The notes under the pieces are model-generated. The model was not told the origin of the DNA and did not search any database. It was given only the letters and a program-made list of their open reading frames with translations. Positions 30,627 to 41,165 of a stretch of 64,000 nt of DNA are shown here, one piece after another. Position numbers and translations under genes: made by a program. The stretch comes from Galeruca laticollis (lineage: Eukaryota > Arthropoda > Insecta > Coleoptera > Chrysomelidae), in assembly GCA_963921935.1 (NCBI GenBank), contig OY998180.1:209788744-209852743 (forward strand), given 5' to 3'. Every line of letters starts with the position of its first letter. The stretch's first letter is position 1.

Positions 30627-31944
30627 AAAGAGTTACCTACTAAAACTTTGACAGAAACGATCTGCTGACATTTCATCAATTTGTCGCTGGACGTCACAAT
30701 TTGACAAGCCGTAGTTGTACTAATTTTGGAGTAAACCTAGACCTAACACGAAATATTCAATTTCGAATTTGTTGCTTAGCAACTTGCCTAGCAACCGATG
30801 CAAAAATGAAATTCTGTACAAAATGTGCTTGTTTATGATTGAAGTTACGGTTATAAAATGAACATCTATCGATGTTGTCGTAGAAAAAGTAAATTCTGTA
30901 TACGTGAATTATAAAAATTTATTTTTTATACTTATTGTAAACGGGCAACCAAATTTTTTTATCATTTAAAAGGCTTTCCGAAATTTGTCAAATTCAGCAT
31001 CGCTTTTTTCCAAAAAACGTATTTTTACCTGATTTCATCTTTTAAAATATCAATTTTTCGCTTTTTAAGGATAGTTATTCTAAACATTTCGTATTGCAGA
31101 TTTAAATAAATCTTCATGTTTTTGGGTCCCATAAATTTTGGAATGTCTGTACGTCCGTTTTATTCTTTGATCGCAAAAACTCAAAATTGCAGCAAATAAC
31201 AAATGTTTTTCAAATTTGACAAGCAGTCTTTAAGAAAAAAATAATTGATTTATTGCTATAAAAAAACCATTTTCGTTCCGACAAATTTGTAGCAAACATT
31301 TAAATAGAAATATTTTACCTATTTTCATAAAACCTTACCAAGCAGTGATGAAATCTAAAAAAATACACTTTTCCACTTCTCTATCACAAACTCCAAAAAC
31401 ATATAAAATAAATTCTAAACCTTCAACGGTCATTAAAAGATGTTTATTATTATCATATAGACGTAGACACGTAACTGCAGACATTATTTAAAACAATTCA
31501 TTCTTTAGAGGTTCTCAAAACGTAAATATTTGTTGAAGCCCGAAGTGACATGATACCAAAACTATTAACCTCACCTTTGACGGGAAGTAAAAATTGAATA
31601 CCATATTTTGACGTCGGTAACTGTCACGTTTTTCAACTATGTAAATAGGTAGTTGCAAATCACGCAGTCGCAAATAGTCCAACACATTTATTGACAGATG
31701 GTTCTTCACTTTAAATTGACCTCTGTACCCTATAAATTTAATAGTATCAGTGAAAAGAGAATTTATTTTCAGCGACAACTAATACACAAAAGTTGACATT
31801 AAGTTGTATATTTTCCAAAATCTCGGCTACAAATGAAATATTTTACAATCATTCGCCGTTAATAATAATTGCATTGCAATTCGCAGACTATGCCCTCACA
31901 AGTACTTTGGGATTCACCCAAATCAGTTTAATTAGAAGTTATTA

Positions 31945-32120
31945 GTGCCGAGCTATCCCGGTGTCCTTTCGCCGAGTTGCCCCGGTGCCGACTTAACCGT
32001 CGCCAAGATGGCGGTGCCGAGTTATCCGGCGCTGAATTGTCCAGCGCCGAGTTATCCCGATGCCGATTTGTCCCGATGTCATCTTAACCATCCGGTGCCG
32101 GGATGGCCGTCTTCGTACAG
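31945..32120 (+). repeat. Right subterminal array (CGGTGCCGAGT units)
   Basis: Eight or nine degenerate units such as GTGCCGAGCTATCCC, GCGCCGAGTTATCCC and GATGCCGATTTGTCCC. Confidence 0.75.
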
Positions 32121-32125
32121 AGGAT

Positions 32126-32773
32126 TATATCATCTCAACCAGAAACTGAGAACCATAATGCGAGTAGCATACATCTCTAGAGGTGAGTACAAGCTACTGT
32201 GACCTTGTTATTTTCAACAAAAATATGTCAGAAGATTTCACTTGAGCCTACCAACATAGATAAATGACCAATTTTCTCATAAGCACCCCTGTAACTTACT
32301 CAAGCCAAAAACACGACCAGTCATACAACAAGTTATTTTGACACCAATGATAAATATTAGCTTAATGAACTTTTGTTTACTTGTTTGTTTTTATCACTTC
32401 AGTAACGTTTACCTTGGATTAGATTTGTTATTTTATAAAAAATATGATACATAATAGTGATATACAGTGAAAAAGATGTATATTGTAATAAGTACGAATA
32501 TGGAGAAAAGAAAGGAAAATAATCTTCTGTAGTAATAAATCCAGAAACACCCTGTGAATACATATTTCGTAGTCCAAACACAATTATGCGAGAGCTTGAC
32601 CTACATTTTACTTACAAGTTCGCGTATTAGTCGAAACAATTTAAGTAAAATAATTTGAAATATAACACAGCTTTTCTAAACAGATTGCAAAATGTCGAAA
32701 CGAATCGTGAAAAAATTAAACACCTTTGTTGAAAAAATGCATCCAAAGTACAAATCAAAACAAACGTTAAAAT
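32126..32773. other. No gene recognised
   Basis: AT-rich spacer. The phrase CACAGGGTGTTTCTGG at about 32540 in minus reading resembles a Tc1/mariner end, without a partner. Confidence 0.35.
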
Positions 32774-32777
32774 ATAC

Positions 32778-32897
32778 TGTAATGTTTTTCTTATTTATTT
32801 AAACAGTAAACGGGTGGGATAAACTTTAAACACACGGTATGGCTACTTCCGAATTTATTTAAACACTAAACTACTCACTAACACTTACTTTATACAC
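32778..32897 (-). repeat. Truncated 3' LTR of gypsy element 2
   Basis: Matches the end of the 35025-35544 LTR (GTTTAAATAAATTCG, CACACGGTATGG in plus reading). The U3 region is missing because the deletion enters here. Confidence 0.85.
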
Positions 32898-33399
32898 GCA
32901 GAATCTCGTAGTTTCATCCCTTTTCTTGACGAGCACTACTGGAGACATCCATGGACTAGTAGATGGTTCTATTACTTTTTCTTCTACCATCTCTCGAATT
33001 ATTCTTTCAGCTTCCTCTCCCTTCGCTCGTGGAAGTCTTCGAGCTGATTGCCTAATTGGCTTAGCATTACCAGTATCGATTTTGTGTTTGACGGCTGATG
33101 TTCTACCAGTCTTTCCTCCTTTTGGTACGAATAGGTCTCGATACTGTAAGAGAAATTCCCTCATTCTCTTTTTTTCAGCTCGATTCAAGGACTGACCAGC
33201 TACTGATACCATCTGTTCGAATCTGGCATTAGAATTGTCAGTGGTCGTTATTTGACGAACTATAGACGTCACTGGTACGCAGGATCCAATCCTGGTTTCG
33301 TTCTTGATGGTAACTGGGTAATCATTCACGTTTATCACACGTACTGGGATTTCTTTCGCCGACGTAACCAATCCTTTTCCAATTAGTACTCCTTTGCCA
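32890..33399 (-). pseudogene. gypsy pol: start of reverse transcriptase
   Basis: Open from 33371: EIPVRVINVNDYPVTIKN (linker after protease), LLQYRDLFVPKGGKTGRT, VKHKIDTGNAKPIRQSARR, EEKVIEPSTSPWMSPVVLVKK and TRFCV, which are the fingers and motif 1 region of gypsy RT. The following residues (YKVSVSE) are LTR sequence. The YxDD catalytic box, RNase H and integrase are all deleted. Confidence 0.85.
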
Positions 33400-33401
33400 A
33401 C

Positions 33402-33920
33402 CTATTCGTCGTGGTTCCCTGGCTCCATCATAACCGGTGTACCTTCCTCCATGATTCCCTGTAGCCGTGCTACTATCATGGTTTCGCATCGTGCAGGTAG
33501 AACGGTAACTTCTTGTGCAGCTGCCAACACCGCGCTGCCTTCATATGGATGAAGGAATACCTTCTCGGAACCCACTTTAATGGTTCTGTTTCTAAAGTCT
33601 AATTGGAAACCATGTAGATTCATCACGTCCATTCCCAGAATCACGTCTTCTTCAATGTCAGCTACGATTACCGTATGCGTGAAATTTTCTGCGCCAATTC
33701 CCAATTGGATTTGTGTTTCCCTGTGAACGTTGGTTTATTATCTCTGTTCGTATAATGGTTCTAGTTGCTCCAGTGTCAACCAGCAGAGCATATTTCTTGC
33801 CATTTACTTCGCTATCCACATATACACTGTCGTTGTGACATCTGAGAGAAGGTATCAGTATGAGAGGGTCTTTGGAACGATCATGGGTCGGTGCTCCCCC
33901 CTCGTAGCCGACCCGTTCTA
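33402..33920 (-). pseudogene. gypsy aspartic protease
   Basis: The minus strand reads DSVYVDSEVNGKKYALLVD, with the active-site VDTGATRTIIR at about 33785-33750. After a frameshift come GAENFTHTVIVADIEEDVI and LGMDVMNLHGFQLDF, the usual C-terminal half. Catalytic Asp-Thr-Gly is intact. It matures gag-pol in the particle. The upstream link to gag lacks a visible zinc knuckle. Confidence 0.8.
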
Positions 33921-34407
33921 GTTTGCCTGTGACTGGGGTTCTTGGTTTGCAGGAGTTCTGGGGGGCTTACATGAACTGCGTACTTTGTTGTAACCAGAAG
34001 CCTTCGTTGCTGCTTCATTTTCAAGAGAAGCTGTCAATGCGTCAACTAATGTTTTGGGATGGGTTAAACGAAGCGTCCCCTGCATATCGGGGTCGCGTAA
34101 GCCATCAATAAAGGCCTGGATGCCCAGACATTCCATCATGTTCTCTGGTGCTGATGGATACGCGAATATACAAATGTTCTAGATATTCGTGACCATATCG
34201 CATGTCTAAACTCTTCTTCAGCTTCTCGAAATCATCCGTATCTTCCAGAGGTATCGTCTGAAGTACATCTAAGGCATTTCCCCGAAGCGCGATAGTTAAG
34301 TTCACTGCTTTCTCCTTGTCGGACCAATTATTCACTCTAGCGGCTGCTTCAAACTGGTTTACGTAATTGGTCCACGACATCTCTCCATCGAACGTTGGCG
34401 CCTTGAC
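33918..34407 (-). pseudogene. gypsy gag, capsid-like part
   Basis: APTFDGEMSWTNYVNQFEAAA (about 34400-34340), ALRGNALDVLQTIP, FEKLKKSLDMRYGHEYLE, then after a frameshift or small deletion near 34140 ECLGIQAFIDGLRDPDMQ and ALTASLENEAATKA. This is the retrotransposon capsid pattern. It follows 34408-34980 in the same frame after one stop (TGA at about 34405). Confidence 0.8.
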
Positions 34408-34980
34408 TCAGGTAAAACTGCCAATATCATCTGTCTTGGGTTGTGTTCCTGGCTTGCAGATCTCGATCTTCTTTTCTTTTGCTGAAGTGTCTTGTGTTCC
34501 TAAATCGGCAATCTCCTTGATTTTCTCGTCCATCTGATTTTCCATCGTTGTTATCTTATTCTCCATATCCGATTTTATTTTCTCGTTCATCGTTTTCATC
34601 TTATTCTCAATATCCGATTTTAGAGACGAAATTTTATTTTCGACTTCAGCAGCAATGTCATTTTTCAATGATAAGATATCTGCAGAAATATCGTTCTTCA
34701 TAGCAGAAATCTTCTGATCCATATTAGTAGAAACCTTGTCCCTGTTAGCAGAAATATCATTCTTCATTGTTAAAAGCATCCCTTCCACGGCAGAAATTGA
34801 CGAGATTAAGGTGGAAGCCTCGTCATTAAATAAAACTGTTTCTGGATCAAAGCCGTCATTTTCCAGTGCTACTTTAAGTCTTTCTACTAATTCACTTTTC
34901 TTACCGGACGTTTCCAACTCACGATCTTCCAATTCTGCCTTTAACTCTGTCACTTTTAGGTCTATTAGTCTCTTGGCCAT
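34408..34980 (-). CDS. gypsy gag N-terminus: SAP motif and long coiled coil
   Basis: The ATG at 34980 opens MAKRLIDLKVTELKAELEDR. Residues about 5-40 (LKVTELKAELEDRELETSG, KKSELVERL) fit the SAP helix-extended-helix motif, which in host proteins binds AT-rich scaffold DNA. Residues 60-160 are a repetitive coiled coil with MKNDISA, LKSDIENKM and MENQMDEKI phrases in heptad spacing. It begins about 25 bases past the primer site. The domain could tether the particle or the cDNA to chromatin, but that is inference. Confidence 0.75.
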   Translation of the reverse strand: MAKRLIDLKVTELKAELEDRELETSGKKSELVERLKVALENDGFDPETVLFNDEASTLISSISAVEGMLLTMKNDISANRDKVSTNMDQKISAMKNDISADILSLKNDIAAEVENKISSLKSDIENKMKTMNEKIKSDMENKITTMENQMDEKIKEIADLGTQDTSAKEKKIEICKPGTQPKTDDIGSFT

Positions 34981-35005
34981 TTTGATGTAGCTATTTATTT
35001 ATATT

Positions 35006-35023
35006 ATCCCACTTGTGACACCA
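35006..35023 (-). promoter_or_regulatory. Primer-binding site of gypsy element 2
   Basis: TGGTGTCACAAGTGGGAT on the minus strand, one base from the LTR end; complementary to a tRNA 3' end (TGG start). Confidence 0.85.
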
Positions 35024-35024
35024 A

Positions 35025-35544
35025 TGTAATGTTTTTCTTATTTGTTTAAACAATAAACGGGTGGGATAAACTTTAAGCACACGGTATGGCTACTTACGAA
35101 TTTATTTAAACACTAAACTACTCAATAATACTTAATTTGTACACACTTAACTATTCACTTACATTTAATTTATATACACACAAACTTAATTATTAATTTA
35201 TATCAACACTTTATTGTTCGCTATTTCGGTGTATTCTTGTTTATTTGTCGAGATCACTTTATAAACTAAAAACTTCCGCTGGTCGGTCCTTTATACATTA
35301 GTGCCTTTTTTCCAGATAATTCTAGTTTGCGGCTTACACAAAAACGAACGCCTTTCGGATTATTTCTCGAATGCCGGCTCAATCCTTAAAAGAACTTCGG
35401 AGAACATGTCTATCAAAGAAAGGGTCACAAAAAAATCCCAATAGACCTTCTTAGAATTCGGTGCGCTCGCCATTTTTTAAACTCCGTTAGCATAAGGTTA
35501 CAGGACCGTACTTAGTATCTACTCCGGTGTGCGAGTTCGTAACA
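35025..35544 (-). repeat. 5' LTR of gypsy element 2
   Basis: 520 bases, TGTTACGAA...CATTACA; contains TATAAAGGACCG (TATA at 35295-35290), also seen in the 3' LTR of element 1. Confidence 0.92.
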
Positions 35545-35707
35545 ATACGTAGTTGCTTACACAGCAGAAGTAACCCAATGCGTAAGAGGAAAATTTATAG
35601 TAAAAAGGGAGACGTGTTCGTTCGAAAGAACAGACGTGGTTCGTTCGCGAAAGGTGTCGGGTAGTTCGACACTATACGTAGAGGTAAGATAGCGTTCCCC
35701 TATCGCC

Positions 35708-36038
35708 CTACGCGAGTAAGTTTATCAGTTTCTTGTACTTTTGGGTGAGTTGCTCTGAAATTTCTTTCCTTGCGTCGCGATCTGAGTGTTCTAGGTGATA
35801 TTTAGATATCATCGGCGGTACGGACTGCCCCTCAGACAAGACCCCGGGAAAGAGTTCAGAGAGTGAATCCTCGTAACTTCGGCGCGAGTGCTGGATTCGC
35901 CGTTTGCGTTGCGTCCTTCGGGCCCTCAACCACCGGTAATCCAGTTTCTCGGCCCAAGATCCGAATCCTGAAGAAACAGACGCTCTGTAAGTGTTTGTAA
36001 TATTTTCTATTAGAGGGAAATATTTTTTGCTGTCTCAA
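35708..36038 (-). CDS. Arg-rich hypothetical reading frame(s)
   Basis: Two overlapping minus-strand frames, 36038-35856 and 35929-35708. A frameshift between them would give one product: RQQKIFPSNRKYYKHLQ, then RARRTQRKRRIQHSRRSYED, SLSELFPGVLSEGQ and HSDRDARKEISEQLTQKYKK. The Arg cluster suggests nucleic-acid binding. Family unknown; possibly a retroelement gag. Confidence 0.3.
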
Positions 36039-36533
36039 CTTGAAACCTTCATGGTCATATTCGTACTGTACGCACTGAACCCTAACCCCAAGTATTAGGC
36101 GGGTGGTATAAGGAATTAGATTAGTGACGATCTATTCGTCGTGTTAGTACACAGGGAATACCCATCCCTGGGAGTGAAAAACTCTCACCCCCGACTATTT
36201 AGTTTTATTTGTATTTATTAGTAAGGATAATATTATATTAGAAATAACTGGGCTATCGGAATACATGCTTTTCCGTTCTTATAATTCTTGTTTTTTCCTT
36301 TGTTTTAATTGGTAATTTATATTATCATATTGAACGGTTGTTGTCGAAATAATATTTCATCATCATACATAATTTCGTTCCCGCTGGTAACTAGCAGGTT
36401 TCGTCAAGAATAAACATAATATGCCGAAGGTCGCAAGTCAGCGGAAATTGTGTTTCGCGAGTAATTTCAATTTTTTTTAATGACGCCAGTGTAATGATGA
36501 ATTCTTTTCAAATAACTTTTACGACTAAATAAG

Positions 36534-36864
36534 CTAACTAAAGAAATATTGGGCTAGGTCACTCCCTAGTATACAGAGTATACGAAACGAACTCCTTCGA
36601 CCGAAAGAGTCTAGATCTCGGCCGGACATTCGAACTTCGCGTGGTGTCCTTGGGGGTTTCTTAAATATTTCAATAGGAATACATTGATCATCAAATATTT
36701 CAGTGGGAATACATTGTTCATTAAATGTATCCATAGGAATATCTCCTTCGTTAAATATTTCATAAGACATATATCGTTTATTTAACATTTCCTCAGGAAT
36801 ATATCCGCCATTTAACTTTTCACTAGGTAAACGGAGGACAGCGAGATTGTTTAGCCTATTCTAA
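36534..36864 (-). CDS. Hypothetical frame with decapeptide repeats
   Basis: An open minus-strand frame of about 110 codons without a stop; the first Met lies inside the repeats, so the start is unclear. About five consecutive ten-residue units are seen, e.g. KLNGGYIPEE, IFNEGDIPMD, TFNEQCIPTE and IFDDQCIPIE, with hydrophobic-Phe/Leu-Asn starts and a conserved Ile-Pro. A Pro/Arg-rich tail follows. The DNA repeats every 30 bases. Family not recognised. Confidence 0.35.
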
Positions 36865-37300
36865 TTGAGGATCGTATTGTATGTTATTGTTGTTAATATA
36901 GAGACACATTTTTTTGGTTAAGTTGCATCTGTTTTATTTGCTTTCGTTCTTAGAATCATCCCTATAGGTGTTTCTATTGATGTTTTGCGTTTTTCAACGT
37001 TTGTTCTAGTTATTCTCAGTAGTTAGTACCTCCCCAAATTCGTGTGTACTACTTGTACTTAATATGCAGCCAACCTGGTCCTGGCGGATGATTTGAGCCC
37101 AGGCGAATCCCACAGAAGCCCGTACCGCTCGAGCCCGGATAGCCCCCCCTCTCCGGTTTCTTTTGGGGCGAATTCCTCGTTCTCCCTTGTGCCTAATGGC
37201 ACTGGTGATAGCGCTGCCTAATTCCTGAGAGAGAAGCCGGGCGCATTTGACAGATTGGTCACGATATTGTTACCATTAGTGACAGCGTTTATTAGAATAT

Positions 37301-39047
37301 CCTTAATAGAGCTCGTCTAAAAGAAAAAAGACCACGGGTTATATATTAGTTAAAATATTTACCACCGCTCACGGTTGCAAGATACAGATATATTTCTCTT
37401 TGAATTTGAGTAAAACAGCATTTTTTGCTGTATAAGACTTTTTGAAAATATCTCTCGTATATAAACGCCTGTATTAGAAATAATGGAAGAAAATGTGCCC
37501 GAAATTCCCTCAGAACAACAATAAAAAAGCAGTTGTTGGAAGGAACGGCAAACGTACTGAGAGTTTGGAACAACTTTACTATGCTTCAAAAACAATAAAA
37601 CCAAAAGTTCATTTTATTAAATCAACGAAGAAGTCTAATTGTTATTATTAGATATTATTTACATAGCTGATGAGACTATATGATAATATCATTTAGTTTG
37701 AGTTTTGTTCCTAATTGTTAGTCCTTATTATATTTAGAAGATTTTATTCCCAAACTAAAGAGTCTGTAATTCTGATTATTATAATGATTATTATTGATGA
37801 GTAGTACTTCTAAGTTTGCTTTTTACTTATGAGATTTTACTGTCAACAACTGAATTTGACATAAGAAAAGTTTAGCCTCTAACTGACCTAATAAATATTA
37901 GGAACTTACTTAATAGTCAATAAATATTGAATTTACTAAAATTGCTTTTGCTTATTGATACTCCTGCTAAAGATGAACTCAATTATACAATTTTGTTTTG
38001 ATGTCTCGATATCCCGGTCCCAGGACTTGATCGCGAGTGTGTATTTATTTTTAAAATTGTAACTAAGAGCAAATGTCCCCACGGTATAAATAAAAAAAAA
38101 CATGGTATTGATTTGTTTAGGGTGTAGATCTCATATTTCTCAGACTATCTGTCTTGTATTTGAAGCAGTCGTCGATCTTGGTCGGCTTCGACTACCTGTG
38201 CAGATAATATCATATAGAAGTTCGTCCAATCGATTCTCGAAACAAATACAACTCCATATATGTCACCAACCTTCAGCAATCTGCAACTACCCATTATGGT
38301 CTAATTGGTTCTCAGAAGCAACATTGATTTTCTGAACTTTTATTTATTGCTTCTAATAACTGTTCCTTTAATTGGGATATAAGGCGAGAATACTTTCATA
38401 TGGTTGATGGATATGTTTAACTCGCTGTTAGCGCTAATCGGGACAAATAAGAATAAATTAGCGCAGTAGGTAGCTCGATCTGAGACACGAGATATTTTCG
38501 TTATAAAATCACGAGATTCAATTCACCGCGGCAACAAAATTCATTTCAGCTTACATAGTCCAATAAATGAGGAGAAAAAACCCTATGACCTGACTTTTTC
38601 TTGCAACTGAACGGATATTCATGATAATTTGGGATTAAGTTAATTTCACCTTATATATCAAAAGGTTTATATTCCTGCTGGTTGCTTTTCATATTAAGGG
38701 AGTGAAAACTAACTCTAAGACTAAAAAATGACAAAACTATTAAATTCGACATTTTATCGACTAAAATAACATCTAAAAGTCTGAAATAAATATGTTTTAA
38801 CATTGTCAGTTATAATAGCCAGTAACAACCCCCATTTTAAGAACATTTCATCCCTTATCAACCACCCCTAATGAAGCAATTTCTCAAAAAAAATCCAATT
38901 AATCCGATCTAAAAGTATATACAGAGTCTGGCAAACCTCTGTGGTAGTTCTATAACTCTTATTGAGTTGACCTTACATATTTATTTGAAAGGTATAAGTT
39001 AAGGTTAATGGAAATCGAACATTTTAAAATTTTGTTTATATATACAG
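37301..39047. other. No gene recognised
   Basis: AT-rich; short frames only (37346-37604 minus, 38102-38335 plus) without motifs. Confidence 0.4.
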
Positions 39048-40690
39048 CGTGGTCCAGTAGTATACTAGGCAAATGTCATACTTTTTTACATTTTTACAAC
39101 CGAAATAGTTCACCATACACACTCAATTTTTTTTTGTAAAACTCCCAGCCAACTCGGAGAAAACCAACTATTTCCCAAAAAATTTGAATTTACACATCCT
39201 TTAATAAAAGGCTATTATTAACAACAATTCTTATTTATTTGAAAATATTCCGTTTTATCTTATAAAAGGTGCTCGAAATGTCTGCCATTTTCTCTTATAC
39301 ATAAATTTACCTAGCATCTGAGGTGTAATAGATCTGAATGCTTGTTGTACTATTCGCTCCTTCAGGTGTTGTAGCTGGTGTTTGATAAACAAGATTCTTA
39401 ACAAAACCCCACTTAAAAAAATCAGGTTTTGTTAAGTCCGGTGATCTAGCTGGCCATTTTTTGGAACATTTCTACCGATCCATCTATTAGGATACTGTTG
39501 ATGTAACTCATCTGCTACCTAATATAAATAATGCGCTCCTGCTCCATAATGTTGGTACCACATTGATTGTCTTACAGCAAGGGGAACGTTTTCAAGTAAA
39601 CGTAAAAGTAAAAGTAATAATGCGGTCCATTACATGTTTCCCAATTATACCTTCCCAAACATTTACACTCCATCGATCTTGGATGTGTGTTTCTCTGATG
39701 ATTTGGGGATTTTCATTGGCAAGATAAAGCATATTGTGCCTGTTAACGAATCCATTCATATGAAACGAAACTTCATCAGAAAATAATACTCCTTCGAAAA
39801 ATCCTGGATCTTGCCAAAGTTTTGATTTAACCCAGTTACAGAACCACAATCGTTTCTCAAAATACATGTGCATTTGTATTTTGTATGGATGTGTTGATGT
39901 TTTAATATTCATCCAACAGACCTTCCACTAATACCCACCAATTCATAAATACTTTGTTGACTTGTATTAGGATTTTCGGTTACTGCCAAAACAACCGACG
40001 ATTGATTGTCATCATAGATAGCACGTTTAGGGATGACTGGTGGTTTATACGCCATATTTCCAGTTCTGTTAAATAGGGTAAGAAATTTTTCAAAACACTT
40101 TTCATCTGGAACGCGTCGCTTAGGATATCGTTGATTATACATTCGTTTTGCTAATACACAGTTTATGTTGGATTCTCACAGAACAAAAATCATGTCAATT
40201 AATTCGTTTCTAGTAAAATTCATTGTTACTTACGCACAAAGCTCAAAATACACAATAAACTAGATTTTTACCAAAAATGTGTTTATTTATATAACTTTTA
40301 AACATTTGAAAAAAAACTGAAAAAACATTCATGCAAGTTTTTGGAATGTAAAATGTATTTCACATCATCCTGTAAAAATAAAAATGTCAAACTGAGTCTA
40401 AGCAAATCTTCAATCGTTTGTCTTTGTACATTGGTAATTTTAAAGCTTAAGCTTTGAATCTTATAAAGTTGCAATTTTTTAAAACGGGATATGCAAATTC
40501 AAATTTTTTGGGAAAAAGGTAATTTTCTCGGAGTTGGCTGTGAGTTTTACAAAAAAAATGTGGGAGTATATGGTACTAATAATTTCTGTTCTAAAAAATG
40601 TCTGTTATTTGAAATTGTGGAAAAACCATTTAAATTAATATATAATAAATTATAATTCCATATATGAGATTCAATATTTTTGAAATACCC
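39048..40690 (-). mobile_element. Tc1/mariner-type element with ~100-bp inverted repeats
   Basis: 39086-39195 and 40492-40602 are imperfect inverted repeats. Shared blocks include ACATTTTT, GAAAT, ACCATA, TTTTGTAAAACTC, AGCCAACTC and CCCAAAAAATTTGAATTT. The outer ends look like TACAGCGTGG on the left and TACTGGGTAT in right-hand minus reading, but are not certain. A minus-strand transposase fills the centre. Confidence 0.75.
39305..40142 (-). pseudogene. mariner-type transposase, second catalytic Asp lost
   Basis: The minus-strand ATG at 40142 opens MYNQRYPKRRVPDEKCFEKF, the N-terminal helix-turn-helix. The ISGRSVG stop and a shift follow, then THPYKIQMHMYFEKRLWFCNW, GVLFSDEVSFHMNG (first Asp), VNRHNMLYLANENPQ and SVNVWEGIIGKH. 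Past 39592 the pattern continues QSMWYQHYGAGAH (family QxDGAPAH), RWIGRNVPKN, DFFKWGFVKNLVY-like and RIVQQAFRSITPQM. Tyr replaces the second catalytic Asp, and several shifts and stops occur, so it is inactive. Confidence 0.75.
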
Positions 40691-40960
40691 AGTATGTGTG
40701 AAATTTGTATTGATTGAGTTTCACACAGAAGATAATAAATAATGGATAAGGGCGACCATTACATTCCACAGCACATGTAGACATAACTGCCCCTGTGGTC
40801 GATACTTCTGAATCAACATTAGAACTAGTTTCAGGTTGTACAGTCAATCTCGAAATTGGAGAGAATTATGGCTATCACGAAAATTACCTGGGACGAGCTC
40901 TTCAGCTAACAGTGGAAAAAAAGAAAGAGAAAATCACACACTTTCAACTTTATCTGAGGA

Positions 40961-41165
40961 CAGATTAAGGATATTGGAGTAACTGATCTTTTAAATACGG
41001 CCAATATTTTTTTCCCGCTATGAGGCAAGCGCTCTCAAATCTTAGTGCAATTCCACCCATCACAGCGACTGTAGAACGGTCTTTCAGTACGCTTCGAGGA
41101 GTGAAGACCTGGCTTAATAGCACTATAGGAGAGGAAAAGTAGGCTGGATTACTGCATAGAAATTT
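40961..41165 (+). pseudogene. hAT transposase dimerisation domain fragment
   Basis: The frame reads QYFFPAMRQALSNLSAIPPI, TATVERSFSTLRGVKTWLNS, TIGEEK, stop, GLLHRNF. The ERSFSxLRxxKTWLRSTM pattern is the C-terminal hAT dimerisation motif. One stop lies in the last helix. The upstream catalytic part was not found, and a poly-C run follows at 41201-41212. Confidence 0.8.

Larger units (their letters stand above)
30012..32125. mobile_element. Fold-back element with inverted arrays of a ~17-bp GC-rich unit
   Basis: 30017-30150 and 31945-32120 hold short tandem arrays of a unit like GGTGCCGAGTTATCCC, in opposite orientation, far richer in GC than anything nearby. Both outer ends begin near GTAC (GTACAG left, GTACGAAG in right-hand minus reading). 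About 1.8 kb of AT-rich DNA lies between with no transposase, so this is probably a non-autonomous fold-back element. The open frame at 31945-32202 is the array translated and is not taken as a gene. Confidence 0.6.
32774..35548 (-). mobile_element. Ty3/gypsy element 2, internally deleted, ATAC target duplication
   Basis: Minus-strand element at 32778-35544, flanked by ATAC at 32774-32777 and 35545-35548. The 5' LTR (35025-35544) is full; a primer site, gag, protease and the start of RT follow. RT then breaks off directly into the last ~120 bases of the 3' LTR. The LTR family is that of element 1 (TGTTACGAA...CATTACA). Confidence 0.92.
35549..37300 (-). other. Unresolved GC-richer block, possibly an LTR retroelement
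   Basis: Composition is richer in GC than the surroundings and minus-strand frames dominate. Around 36497 the minus strand reads TTACACTGGCGTCATTAAAA, which could be an LTR end with a primer site. No reverse transcriptase, protease or integrase was recognised. A GC-rich segment at 37060-37270 has short open readings only. Confidence 0.35.

Noticed and set aside
31945..32202. Open frame rich in Pro, Ser and Tyr
   Set aside because: It is the ~17-bp tandem array translated; the left array shows the same unit inverted, so the frame is a by-product of repetition.
32535..32560. CACAGGGTGTTTCTGG as a Tc1/mariner end
   Set aside because: No inverted partner or transposase nearby, and the motif is short.
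36366..36400. Possible hammerhead core on the minus strand (TTGACGA ... GGGAACGAAA)
   Set aside because: The stem CCTGCT/AGCGGG is separated from GAAA by unpaired bases and the first box is altered; the layout does not fit.
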